Assembly: GCA_046349155.1 (NCBI GenBank)
Contig: JAXMCW010000002.1
Coordinates: forward strand, 620,001-684,000
Length of the DNA: 64,000 nucleotides
Origin: Alsobacter sp046349155
GTDB lineage: Bacteria > Pseudomonadota > Alphaproteobacteria > Rhizobiales > Beijerinckiaceae
Direction: 5' to 3'
Shown: in pieces, positions 9,585 through 16,885 of the stretch
Layout of the letters: every line of letters starts with the position of its first letter
Position numbering within the stretch: the first letter of the stretch is position 1
Notes under the pieces: generated by a model
The model's database searches: none
Told to the model about the DNA's origin: nothing
What the model saw: the letters and a program-made list of their open reading frames with translations, nothing else
Program-made: the position numbers and the translations under genes

Positions 9585-11507
9585 TCAGGCCGCGCGGGAC
9601 TGTGCGTCGCGCCACGCGCCGACCAGCGTCTCGAAGCGCGCCGCCATGTCGTCGACCGCGGCCTTGTCGTCGATCTGGCCGGCGAGCCAGGCGCGCGCGC
9701 TGTCCGCGAAGATCGTGCGGCCCACCGCGAAGCCCTTCACCAGCGGGCAGGTCGCGGCCACGCGGAACGCCGCCGCGAGGTCCTCCGTGGGGGCCTCGAG
9801 ACCGAGCAGCACGATGCCGCGGCAATAGGGATCGCCGGCCTCGATCGCCGCGGAGACGGCGGCCCAGGCGGCCTCGCCGGGCTGCTGCTCCAGCTTCCAC
9901 CAGTCCGGCTTGATGCCGATCGCATAGAGCCGCCGGATGACGGCGGCGATCGTGTCGTCTCCCACCGGCCCGTGCCGGGAGGCGATGATCTCGACCAGCA
10001 GTTCCCGTCCCACCCCCCGGCAGGCGTCGAAGACGCGCTTCAGCTCGCGTTCCTGGCGCAGCTTGAGCTCCTCGGGGTCGTCGGGGTGATAGAAGCACAG
10101 CACCTTCACGGTGTGGCCCACCGGCCATTCAGCGAGGTGGGCGCCGATGGAGCCGTTGCCTTCGATCTCGAGGTCGAGCGGCCTCGTGCCGGGCTTCTCG
10201 ACGGGGCGGCCGATCCAGAAGCCGTGGTCGGCGGCGCGGAAGAGCGCCTCGCGGCCATAGGTGCCATCGAGCAGCATGCCGAAGCCCGGCCGGCCCGCCG
10301 CGACGCGCGCGGCGGCCTCCACTGCAAGGCGCTTAAATCCGTCGATCTTGTCCCGCGGCGCGCCGACCTGATCCGCCATCTCCTCGAACTGGGCGCGATG
10401 GTCGATGGCGAGCGCGACCAGCCCCTCCGGTTGCGGCCGGCGGGTGGTCGCCCAGTGGACGTGGTTGATCGCCTCGTCCTTGCGCAGCGCCCGGTACTGC
10501 GAGCCTTTGGCGAGGAAGTATTCCAGTTCCGGCCAGGTCGGGCTCTCCGGTGAGCAGAGCAGCCGCGACACCGCGAAGGCGCCGCAGGCATTGGCGTAGG
10601 CGCAGCAGGTCGCGACCGGCTCGTCGCGCAGCCAGCCGCGCAGAAAGCCGGACATGAAGGCGTCGCCCGCCCCCAGCACGTTGTAGACCTCGACCGGAAA
10701 GCCCGGTCCCGTGATGCCGTCCTCCAGCGAAGCCGGGATCGCGCCCGGAAAGACGACGCAGCCCATGGGGCCGCGCTTGCAGACGATGGTGGCGTCGGTG
10801 AGCGCGCGGATCGCGCGGATCGCCTGCAGCGTATCCTCCGAGCCACCGGCGGCGTGCAGTTCCTCCTCGGTGCCGACCACGAGGTCGCAGGAGGGCAGGA
10901 TCTCCTGGAGATGCTGCGTCACCGTCTCCGACCGCAGGTAGCGCTCCTCCCCTGCCCCGTGGCCCGCGAGGCCCCAGAGGTTCGGGCGATAGTCCACGTC
11001 GAACACGACCTTGCGGCCGTGCTTCTTCGCCAAAGCCATGGCCTTCTTTTGCGCCGCGGCCGTGTTGGCACGCGCGAAATGGGTGCCGGTCACCACGATC
11101 GCCCGCGCCGAGGCGATGAACGCCTCGTCGATGTCGCCTTCGTCGAGCGCGGCGTCGGCGCAGTCGGTGCGGTAGAAGATGAGGGGAAACTGCTTCTCGT
11201 CGCGCACCCCGAGGATGACCAGCGCCGTCAGCCGCTGCGGATCCGTCTTCAGCCCGCCGGTCTCGACGCCCTCGCGCTGCAACTGCTCGCGGATGAAGCG
11301 GCCCATGTGCTCGTCGCCGACCCGGCTGATCAGCGCGGACCTGAGGCCCAGCCGCGCCGTGCCGATGGCGATGTTGGCGGGGCAGCCGCCCACGGCCTTG
11401 ACGAAGGTCTGCATGTCCTCCAGACGCCCGCCCACCTGCTGGCCATAGAGGTCCACGGAGGATCGGCCGATCGTGATGACGTCGAGAACAGGCGCGGGGC
11501 TCGGCAT
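9585..11507 (-). CDS. iolC: 5-dehydro-2-deoxygluconokinase fused to a DUF2090 (IolJ-like) domain
   Basis: About 640 residues, twice the size of a lone IolC. Residues 1-330 are a PfkB kinase (ITIGRSSVDLYGQQVGG near the start, catalytic aspartate in NVLGAGDAFMSGFLRG). The rest, from about 350, is a DUF2090 domain that includes LAIDHRAQFEEMADQ and EIIASRHGPVGDDT. This domain is related to class I aldolases. The fused protein could therefore phosphorylate 5-dehydro-2-deoxygluconate and perhaps also act on the product. This fusion is known in many proteobacteria. The ATG at 11507 is chosen for its spacing from GGAG. A GTG two codons earlier (11513) would leave no spacing. It is the first gene of the leftward operon. 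Confidence 0.92.
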   Translation of the reverse strand: MPSPAPVLDVITIGRSSVDLYGQQVGGRLEDMQTFVKAVGGCPANIAIGTARLGLRSALISRVGDEHMGRFIREQLQREGVETGGLKTDPQRLTALVILGVRDEKQFPLIFYRTDCADAALDEGDIDEAFIASARAIVVTGTHFARANTAAAQKKAMALAKKHGRKVVFDVDYRPNLWGLAGHGAGEERYLRSETVTQHLQEILPSCDLVVGTEEELHAAGGSEDTLQAIRAIRALTDATIVCKRGPMGCVVFPGAIPASLEDGITGPGFPVEVYNVLGAGDAFMSGFLRGWLRDEPVATCCAYANACGAFAVSRLLCSPESPTWPELEYFLAKGSQYRALRKDEAINHVHWATTRRPQPEGLVALAIDHRAQFEEMADQVGAPRDKIDGFKRLAVEAAARVAAGRPGFGMLLDGTYGREALFRAADHGFWIGRPVEKPGTRPLDLEIEGNGSIGAHLAEWPVGHTVKVLCFYHPDDPEELKLRQERELKRVFDACRGVGRELLVEIIASRHGPVGDDTIAAVIRRLYAIGIKPDWWKLEQQPGEAAWAAVSAAIEAGDPYCRGIVLLGLEAPTEDLAAAFRVAATCPLVKGFAVGRTIFADSARAWLAGQIDDKAAVDDMAARFETLVGAWRDAQSRAA

Positions 11508-11622
11508 GGTCACTCCCTCTCCTGGTCGGCGGCGGGCCTTCGTCGGCGAAGGCTCATGGGACGGCGTCGCGACCTGCCGGGCGCCCAGAAGGCGGCGTCC
11601 GGCCCGGGTGCATGAAACAAAA

Positions 11623-11657
11623 ATTCGAATAGCGCGTCAATTCAGAATGTGTATTCT
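11623..11657. promoter_or_regulatory. AT-rich double palindrome in the iolC-iolG divergent promoter region
   Basis: The iolC-iolG gap contains the perfect palindrome ATTCGAAT (11623-11630). Its centre lies 24 bases from that of the inverted repeat AGAAT-GTGT-ATTCT (11644-11657). Both share GAAT/ATTC half-sites, and the segment is distinctly AT-rich in a GC-rich region. This suggests paired operator sites for an inositol regulator that is not encoded in the window. Confidence 0.4.
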
Positions 11658-11739
11658 CAACGCGGATCCCGGCGGCGGTCACGGTCCGCACGCGGGGCGA
11701 GCACGGGATACGGGCCAAGGCCCGGGAGGAGACGCAATC

Positions 11740-12729
11740 ATGATTCGCATGGGTTTGCTCGGCGCCGGGCGCATCGGGCGCATTCACGGCTCCAACGTCG
11801 CGGCCCATCCAGGCGCGAGCCTCGTCTCGGTCGCCGACGCGCTGCCCGAGGCCGCCCGCACGCTCGCCGCGGAGACCGGCTCCAAGGTGGCCAGCATCGA
11901 GGCGATCATCGCCGACAAGGACATCGACGCGGTCGTCATCTGCACGCCCACCGACATGCACTCCGACCTCATCGAGGCGGCCGCCAGGGCCGGCAAGGCG
12001 GTGTTCTGCGAGAAGCCCGTCGACCTCTCCTCCGACCGCATCCGCGCCTGCCTCGCCGTGGTGAAGCAGGCCGGCACGCCGCTGATGATCGGCTTCAACC
12101 GACGCTTCGATCCCAACTTCGCCAGCCTGAAGCGGAGGCTCGAGGCCGGCGAGGCCGGCGAGATCGAGATCGTTACGGTGATTTCGCGCGATCCCGGCCC
12201 TCCGCCGGTCGACTACATCAAGCGCTCGGGCGGCCTGTTCCGCGACATGATGATCCACGACCTCGACATGGCCCGCTTCCTCCTCGGCGAGGAGCCGGTC
12301 GAGGTCCATGCCGTCGGCTCGTCCCTCGTCGACAAGGGCATCGGGGCCGCGGGCGACGTCGACACGGCCGCCGTGCTGCTCAAGACCGCCTCGGGCAAGA
12401 TCGCCCAGATCTCGAACTCGCGCCGGGCCACCTACGGCTACGACCAGCGCATCGAGGTGCATGGCTCCAAGGGCATGCTGCGCGCCGGCAACGTGCACAA
12501 CACGACGGTGGAACTCGCCACCGGCGGCGGATTCACGGCCGATCCCGTGCAGAACTTCTTCCTGGAGCGCTACGCCGCCGCCTATCGCGACGAGCTCGAC
12601 GCTTTCGTCAAGGCGGTCAGCGCCGGCAAGGCTCCTGCGCCTTCGGGCGAGGACGGCCTGAAGGCGCAGATCCTCGCCGATGCCGCCACCGAGGCCCACC
12701 AGACCGGCAAGACGGTCAAGCTCGGCTGA
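11740..12729 (+). CDS. iolG: Inositol 2-dehydrogenase (GFO/IDH/MocA family)
   Basis: NAD-dependent dehydrogenase that oxidises myo-inositol to scyllo-inosose, 329 residues. The Rossmann motif GAGRIGRIHG is at residues 8-17. The conserved lysine of the EKP motif is K92 (VFCEKPVDLS), and the catalytic histidine is H173 in MMIHDLDMARFLLG. The ATG at 11740 has GGAGGAGACG upstream. The frame continues open to the left, but without a ribosome site or family sequence. It is transcribed away from iolC, with shared control likely through the palindromes at 11623-11657. A rho-independent terminator follows at 12764. iolE and iolA are not in the window. Confidence 0.92.
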   Translation: MIRMGLLGAGRIGRIHGSNVAAHPGASLVSVADALPEAARTLAAETGSKVASIEAIIADKDIDAVVICTPTDMHSDLIEAAARAGKAVFCEKPVDLSSDRIRACLAVVKQAGTPLMIGFNRRFDPNFASLKRRLEAGEAGEIEIVTVISRDPGPPPVDYIKRSGGLFRDMMIHDLDMARFLLGEEPVEVHAVGSSLVDKGIGAAGDVDTAAVLLKTASGKIAQISNSRRATYGYDQRIEVHGSKGMLRAGNVHNTTVELATGGGFTADPVQNFFLERYAAAYRDELDAFVKAVSAGKAPAPSGEDGLKAQILADAATEAHQTGKTVKLG

Positions 12730-12763
12730 CGCTTCCCGTGGGCTGCCCCTCCCGGCCCGCCTC

Positions 12764-12795
12764 GCCCCCGCGCCCCGCGCGGGGGCTCTTTTATG
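12764..12795 (+). terminator. Rho-independent terminator after iolG
   Basis: A perfect ten-base stem (GCCCCCGCGC, loop CCC, GCGCGGGGGC) is followed directly by TCTTTT. It lies 35 bases after the iolG stop codon. Confidence 0.9.
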
Positions 12796-13138
12796 CTGAG
12801 ATGTCGACGGACGAGGAACACATGCGCGACAGCGCGTGGCTTGCTGGCATCAGACACGTGATTTCATCCGAATGACTTTGAGCTTTGCTTCTCCAAAAGC
12901 CTCTTCACCGGCGCGGAGGACGCTCCGTCCGAGATGGCCAAGTTGCGGCCGCAGACGACATCGCCGTCAGTCCCGATGTCCGCGCCCTCAGCCGGCAACT
13001 GACAGGAGCCGAGCTTGAACAGGGGTGGCGCTGGGTTGAGATCCAGCGCGACGCGCCGGTGCGCTTCTGGGATGGCGACCTCGCCTCCATGGAGGACGTG
13101 CTGCCGGTGATCAAGCGGCTGGAGCCCCGACTGCCGAC
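12796..13138. other. Gap between iolG terminator and uraD; possible degenerate gene
   Basis: These 340 bases contain no gene I can support. Bases 12960-13138 read on the plus strand like genuine high-GC coding sequence (ELEQGWRWVEIQRDAP and neighbouring residues). However, there is no start codon with a ribosome site, and the frame runs into the antisense of uraD. A shorter frame just before it (DFELCFSKSLFTGAEDAPSE) ends at a stop near 13003. Together they could be a frameshifted, 3'-truncated remnant. I recognise no family. The segment 12830-12900 is less GC-rich than its surroundings. Confidence 0.35.
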
Positions 13139-13660
13139 CTACTCGCCGATCCTGTCCTCGAGCCTGAACCGCACGATGCGCAGCACCTGGGCGAGCGCGG
13201 TGAGGCGCTCCTCCAGCACGCTGCCGCCGACGCGGTTCTCGAACGCGGCCAGGATGGTGTGCTTGGTGGCTCCCTTCACCGCCAGGATGAAGGGAATGCC
13301 GAAGCGAGAGCGATAGGCGTCGTTCAGGGCGGTGAAGCGCTCGAACTCCTCATCCGTGAGCGTATCCAGACCCGCGCCGGCCTGCTCGCGCGTCGAGTCG
13401 GCCGTCAGCGTGCCGGATCGGGCGGCGCGGCCGGCGAGGTCGGGATGGGCGGCGAGAAGGGCCGTCTGCTCCCTCTCGCCCGCTGCGAGGATGACCGCCT
13501 GGAAGGCCTCCACCGCGGCCTGACGGGAGGCGAAGGGCCGGGCGGGAGCGGCGCGCTCGGCGACCCAGGGCGAATGTTCGGCGATGTCGGCGAAGACGGC
13601 GGCGAAGGCGGCTTCCGACAGCGCGTTCGCCTCCGCGAGCGACAGCCTGGGTGTCGCCAT
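13139..13660 (-). CDS. uraD: 2-oxo-4-hydroxy-4-carboxy-5-ureidoimidazoline (OHCU) decarboxylase
   Basis: 173-residue enzyme that decarboxylates OHCU to S-allantoin, the last step of urate oxidation. Family motifs are the catalytic-histidine segment EHSPWVAERA, LLAAHPDLAGR, STREQAGAGLD and YRSRFGIPFILAVKG. The start is one base after the puuD stop codon, so translation is coupled. It is the last gene of the leftward purine operon. No allantoinase gene follows. Confidence 0.93.
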   Translation of the reverse strand: MATPRLSLAEANALSEAAFAAVFADIAEHSPWVAERAAPARPFASRQAAVEAFQAVILAAGEREQTALLAAHPDLAGRAARSGTLTADSTREQAGAGLDTLTDEEFERFTALNDAYRSRFGIPFILAVKGATKHTILAAFENRVGGSVLEERLTALAQVLRIVRFRLEDRIGE

Positions 13661-13661
13661 C

Positions 13662-14849
13662 TCACGACCCCTGCTGCAGGAAGGCGCCGAGCTTCGCGCG
13701 CTCCTCGTCGCTGATGTTGGTCTCGTTGCCGAGCGGCATCGCCCTGCCCTGCACGGCCTGCAGCATCACCTGCGCCGCGTTCTTGCGCAGGCCGGCGATG
13801 GTGTCGAGCATCACGCCCTTGGGCGGCTCGCCGCCCTTGAAGGCTTCGTGCGTGGGCTTGGCCTGATGGCACATCACGCAATGGCTCTGCACGATCTTCA
13901 GCGCCTCGGCGTCGCTCACGCCGCCCGCAATGGCCGGCGCCCGGTTGGGCGCGGTCCAGACGATGGCGGCCAGGAGCGCGACCGCCGCGGCCGGCAGCGC
14001 CCAGGCGACGCTTGCCGGCCTGTCGCCGGCGTCGACGCGGTTGATGAAGTGGCGGACCAGACCGCCGGTCAGCACGATGAAGGCCACCACCAGCCACGCG
14101 TTGGGATGCGCGTAGAGGAAGGGGTAGTGGTTCGACACCATGAACAGCAGGACCGGCAGCGTCAGGTAGTTGTTGTGCAGCGAGCGCTGCTTGCCGATCT
14201 TGCCGTACTTGGGATCGGGCGTGCGGCCGGCCAGCAGATCGGCCGTGATGACCTTCTGGTTCGGGATGATCACCCGGAAGACGTTGGCCGCCATGATGGT
14301 GCCGACCATCGCGCCGGTGTGGATGAAGGCGCCCCGGCCCGAGAACACGTGCGTGAAGACGAAGGCGGCGAGCACGATGAGGCCGAACACGGAGAGCGCC
14401 AGGACGGGCGTGTTGTCGCGGATGGGCGAGCGGCACAGCGCGTCGTAGGCGAACCAGCCCGCCGCCAGAGCCACCACGGAGATCAGCACGGCCTCCGCGC
14501 CGCTGATGTCCAGCACGGACCTGTCGACAAGAAACGCCGAGGCGTTCCAGTAATACTGCACCACGAGCAGCGCGAAGCCCGAGATGAAGGTAAGGTAGGC
14601 CTCCCACTTGAACCAGTGCAGGTCGTCGGGCAGCGAGGAGGGCGCGACGAGATACTTTTCCACGTGGTAGAAGCCGCCGCCATGCACCATCCAAGACGTG
14701 CCGAAGACGCCTTCGTTCATCCGCTCGCGCGCCCGCAGGCTGTAGTCGAGCCAGACGAAGTGGAAGCTCGCGCCGATCCACGCGATGCCCACGATGAGAT
14801 GGAACCAGCGGATCAGCAGGTTGATCCAGTCGAGCGCGAAGACGTCCAT
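13662..14849 (-). CDS. puuD: Membrane urate hydroxylase with C-terminal cytochrome c domain
   Basis: 395-residue inner-membrane enzyme that oxidises urate to 5-hydroxyisourate, replacing soluble uricase. The N-terminal three quarters form multiple membrane helices starting WINLLIRWFHLIVGIAWIGASF. The C-terminal domain carries a haem c site, C324-VM-C327-H328, with the later AMPLGNE methionine as a likely axial ligand. Haem attachment would depend on the Ccm system, part of which is encoded at 52065-56194. It lies between guaD (28 bases) and uraD (1 base). Confidence 0.93.
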   Translation of the reverse strand: MDVFALDWINLLIRWFHLIVGIAWIGASFHFVWLDYSLRARERMNEGVFGTSWMVHGGGFYHVEKYLVAPSSLPDDLHWFKWEAYLTFISGFALLVVQYYWNASAFLVDRSVLDISGAEAVLISVVALAAGWFAYDALCRSPIRDNTPVLALSVFGLIVLAAFVFTHVFSGRGAFIHTGAMVGTIMAANVFRVIIPNQKVITADLLAGRTPDPKYGKIGKQRSLHNNYLTLPVLLFMVSNHYPFLYAHPNAWLVVAFIVLTGGLVRHFINRVDAGDRPASVAWALPAAAVALLAAIVWTAPNRAPAIAGGVSDAEALKIVQSHCVMCHQAKPTHEAFKGGEPPKGVMLDTIAGLRKNAAQVMLQAVQGRAMPLGNETNISDEERAKLGAFLQQGS

Positions 14850-14878
14850 TCCGAGCCCCCTTTCCGCCCCCGGGGCTC

Positions 14879-15358
14879 TCAGTAGGCGATCTTGTCGGGT
14901 TTCGACGTCCAGGCGGCGAAGGCGGCGGTCGCCTCGTCCGTGGGCCTGTGCTCCATCACGATCGCCCGCTCAGACGGCGGCTTGGGCATCTCGTCGTAGA
15001 TGAAGGCGTCGTCGAAGCCGATCGCCGCGGCCTCGTCCCGCGTGTTGGAATAGACGATCCGGGTGATGCGCGCCCAGTAGGCGGAGGCCAGGCACATGGG
15101 GCATGGCTCGCAGCTCGTGTAGAGCGTCGCCCCTTCCAGCGAGAAGGAACCGACGGCCTGACAGGCGCGGCGGATGGCCGTCACCTCGGCATGGGCCGTG
15201 GGATCGTTGGACGAGGTCACCTCGTTCCAGCCCTCCGCAAGCACCTTGCCGTCGCGCACGATCACCGCGCCGAAGGGGCCGCCGAGCCCCGCCTCCATAC
15301 GCTCGCGGGAGAGTTCGGCGGCGCGGACGAGGTGCTGGGCGTCTTGGGAGTGGGGCAT
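14879..15358 (-). CDS. guaD: Guanine deaminase, cytidine-deaminase fold
   Basis: 159-residue zinc deaminase that would convert guanine to xanthine, the substrate of the Xdh enzyme encoded upstream. The zinc site is HAEVTAIRRAC plus TSCEPCPMC. GFDDAFIYDE and the C-terminal Lys-x-x-x-Tyr ending resemble Bacillus subtilis GuaD as I recall it. These features make this copy, rather than the paralogue just upstream, the better guanine deaminase candidate. It lies 46 bases after that paralogue and 29 bases before puuD. Confidence 0.82.
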   Translation of the reverse strand: MPHSQDAQHLVRAAELSRERMEAGLGGPFGAVIVRDGKVLAEGWNEVTSSNDPTAHAEVTAIRRACQAVGSFSLEGATLYTSCEPCPMCLASAYWARITRIVYSNTRDEAAAIGFDDAFIYDEMPKPPSERAIVMEHRPTDEATAAFAAWTSKPDKIAY

Positions 15359-15404
15359 GGTTCTCTAGGGCCGGCAGAAGGAGCGGGAGGGACGAAGGCG
15401 GGGA

Positions 15405-15872
15405 TCAGCGCGCGCGGGCGAGCCACTCGTCGAAGGCGGCGCTCGCCTCGGCGATGGGCATGTGGATGCACGGGAGGGCGCGCTCGGCGGGGAGCTTGGG
15501 ATATTCGAGGTAGACGGCCTCGGTGATGTTGCCGATGCGTGTCGCCTCCTCCTTGGTTGTGGCGTAGAGGCAGCGCGAGACGTTGGCCATGTACATGGCG
15601 CCGAGGCACATCGGGCACGGCTCGCCGGAGGCGTAGAGGGTGGAGCCCGAGAGGTCGGCGCTGCCGAGCACCTTGCAGGCGCGGCGCACGGCCATCATCT
15701 CGGCATGCGCCGTCGGGTCCTTGGTGGCGAAGATGCTGTTCCAGCCCTCCGCGACGGGACGGCCGTCCAGCACCAGCACGGCGCCGAACGGCTTTCCCTC
15801 GCCCGAGCGCATGTGCTCGAAGGAGATGTCGACGGCGCGCTTGAGGAAGGCGTGGTCGCTGCTGTCGCTCAT
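15405..15872 (-). CDS. Nucleoside/nucleobase deaminase paralogue
   Basis: 155-residue member of the same zinc deaminase family as the next gene. The zinc residues are intact (HAEMMAVRRAC, then EPCPMCLGAMYMANVSRC). The GuaD-specific GFDD-FIY motif is replaced by IGNITEAVYLEYPKLP, TSCEPC is ASGEPC, and the C-terminus lacks the terminal tyrosine. It therefore probably acts on a different base, or has drifted after duplication. Its start codon overlaps the xdhC stop (ATGA), so it is translated within the purine operon. Confidence 0.85.
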   Translation of the reverse strand: MSDSSDHAFLKRAVDISFEHMRSGEGKPFGAVLVLDGRPVAEGWNSIFATKDPTAHAEMMAVRRACKVLGSADLSGSTLYASGEPCPMCLGAMYMANVSRCLYATTKEEATRIGNITEAVYLEYPKLPAERALPCIHMPIAEASAAFDEWLARAR

Positions 15873-16873
15873 GGTCGTCCTCCGGCGAGGCGCAGGTCGG
15901 CGCGGGCAGGCCGCCGCCGCCCCTCCGACTGCCTCTGTCGTTCCTGCAAGAGCTGGACCGCGACCGAGGCCGCGATGACGGCGGGTTCCTTGCCCTCCAG
16001 CCCGGGCACGCCGATGGGGCAGACCAGCGCACCCAGCCGGGCCTCAGGCAGGCCGGCCGCGCGCAACCGGGACAGGAAGCGGGCCCGCTTCGTCGCCGAG
16101 CCGATGAGCCCGACGAAGCCGATCTCTGCCCTGCCCAGCGCGGCCTCCACGATGGCGAGGTCGAGCGCGTGGGAATGGGTCATCACCAGCAGCAGCGCCC
16201 CGGGAGGCGCCTTGGCCAGCGCGGCGGCCGGGTCCGCCTCGAGGGCGGCGGTGACGTTGGCGGGAGCGTGCGTCGGGAAGGCGTCGGGCCGCGGATCGAT
16301 CCAGCGCACCGAGAAGGGCAGCGGCGCGAGCGCCATGACCAGGGCGCGGCCGACATGGCCTGCGCCGAACAGCCAGAGAGGGGTCCGGTCGTCGGCGAAG
16401 CGCTCCCGGAACGCGCCACGCGAAACCGGGGCGTGTCCCGCCGCGGCGGACAGGACCGTCCGCCGGAGATGACCGGACGCCGCGACCCTGACCTCGCTCT
16501 CGAACCCGGCCGTCTCGGACGCGGCCCAGGCGGCCACCTGGTCCCGGGCCGCCCGGCCGTGCACCTCGACGATGGTCGTGACGCGGCCACCGCAGCATTG
16601 GCCGAGGTCGGGCCCGAGCGGCCATTCGCGCAGTTCGCCACGACCCTCCGTGGCACCCGGATCGTGGCCGTTGAGCAGGGCTGTCGCCCGGTGCGCCAGC
16701 TCCCATTCCAGCGCCCCGCCTCCGACCGTGCCCCAGAAGCCGCCATCGGGCCTCACGACCATCCGCGCGCCGACCTCGCGCGGCGCCGAGCCGGCGGTCG
16801 CGACGACGCTTACGAGCGCGGCGGCGCCCTGTGCGTCGATCGTCTCCAGCATGCGGCTCCAGACGGCGTTCAA
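15869..16873 (-). CDS. xdhC: Xanthine dehydrogenase accessory protein XdhC
   Basis: 334-residue maturation factor that binds molybdenum cofactor and promotes its sulfuration before insertion into the XdhB subunit. The N-terminal XdhC/CoxI domain has TAGSAPREVGARMVV and GTVGGGALEWELA. A cysteine-containing DLGQCCGGRVT motif follows. The C-terminal Rossmann-like domain has LWLFGAGHVGRALVMAL and GLIGSATKRARFLSRL. It follows xdhB by 12 bases, the standard xdhABC order. Confidence 0.93.
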   Translation of the reverse strand: MNAVWSRMLETIDAQGAAALVSVVATAGSAPREVGARMVVRPDGGFWGTVGGGALEWELAHRATALLNGHDPGATEGRGELREWPLGPDLGQCCGGRVTTIVEVHGRAARDQVAAWAASETAGFESEVRVAASGHLRRTVLSAAAGHAPVSRGAFRERFADDRTPLWLFGAGHVGRALVMALAPLPFSVRWIDPRPDAFPTHAPANVTAALEADPAAALAKAPPGALLLVMTHSHALDLAIVEAALGRAEIGFVGLIGSATKRARFLSRLRAAGLPEARLGALVCPIGVPGLEGKEPAVIAASVAVQLLQERQRQSEGRRRPARADLRLAGGRP

Positions 16874-16885
16874 CCCGACCTCCGC

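Noticed and set aside
9514..10128. N-terminal extension of IolD into iolC
   Set aside because: No family sequence in the extension. A strong ribosome site (GGAGGAG) precedes the ATG at 9513, which matches the usual IolD start.
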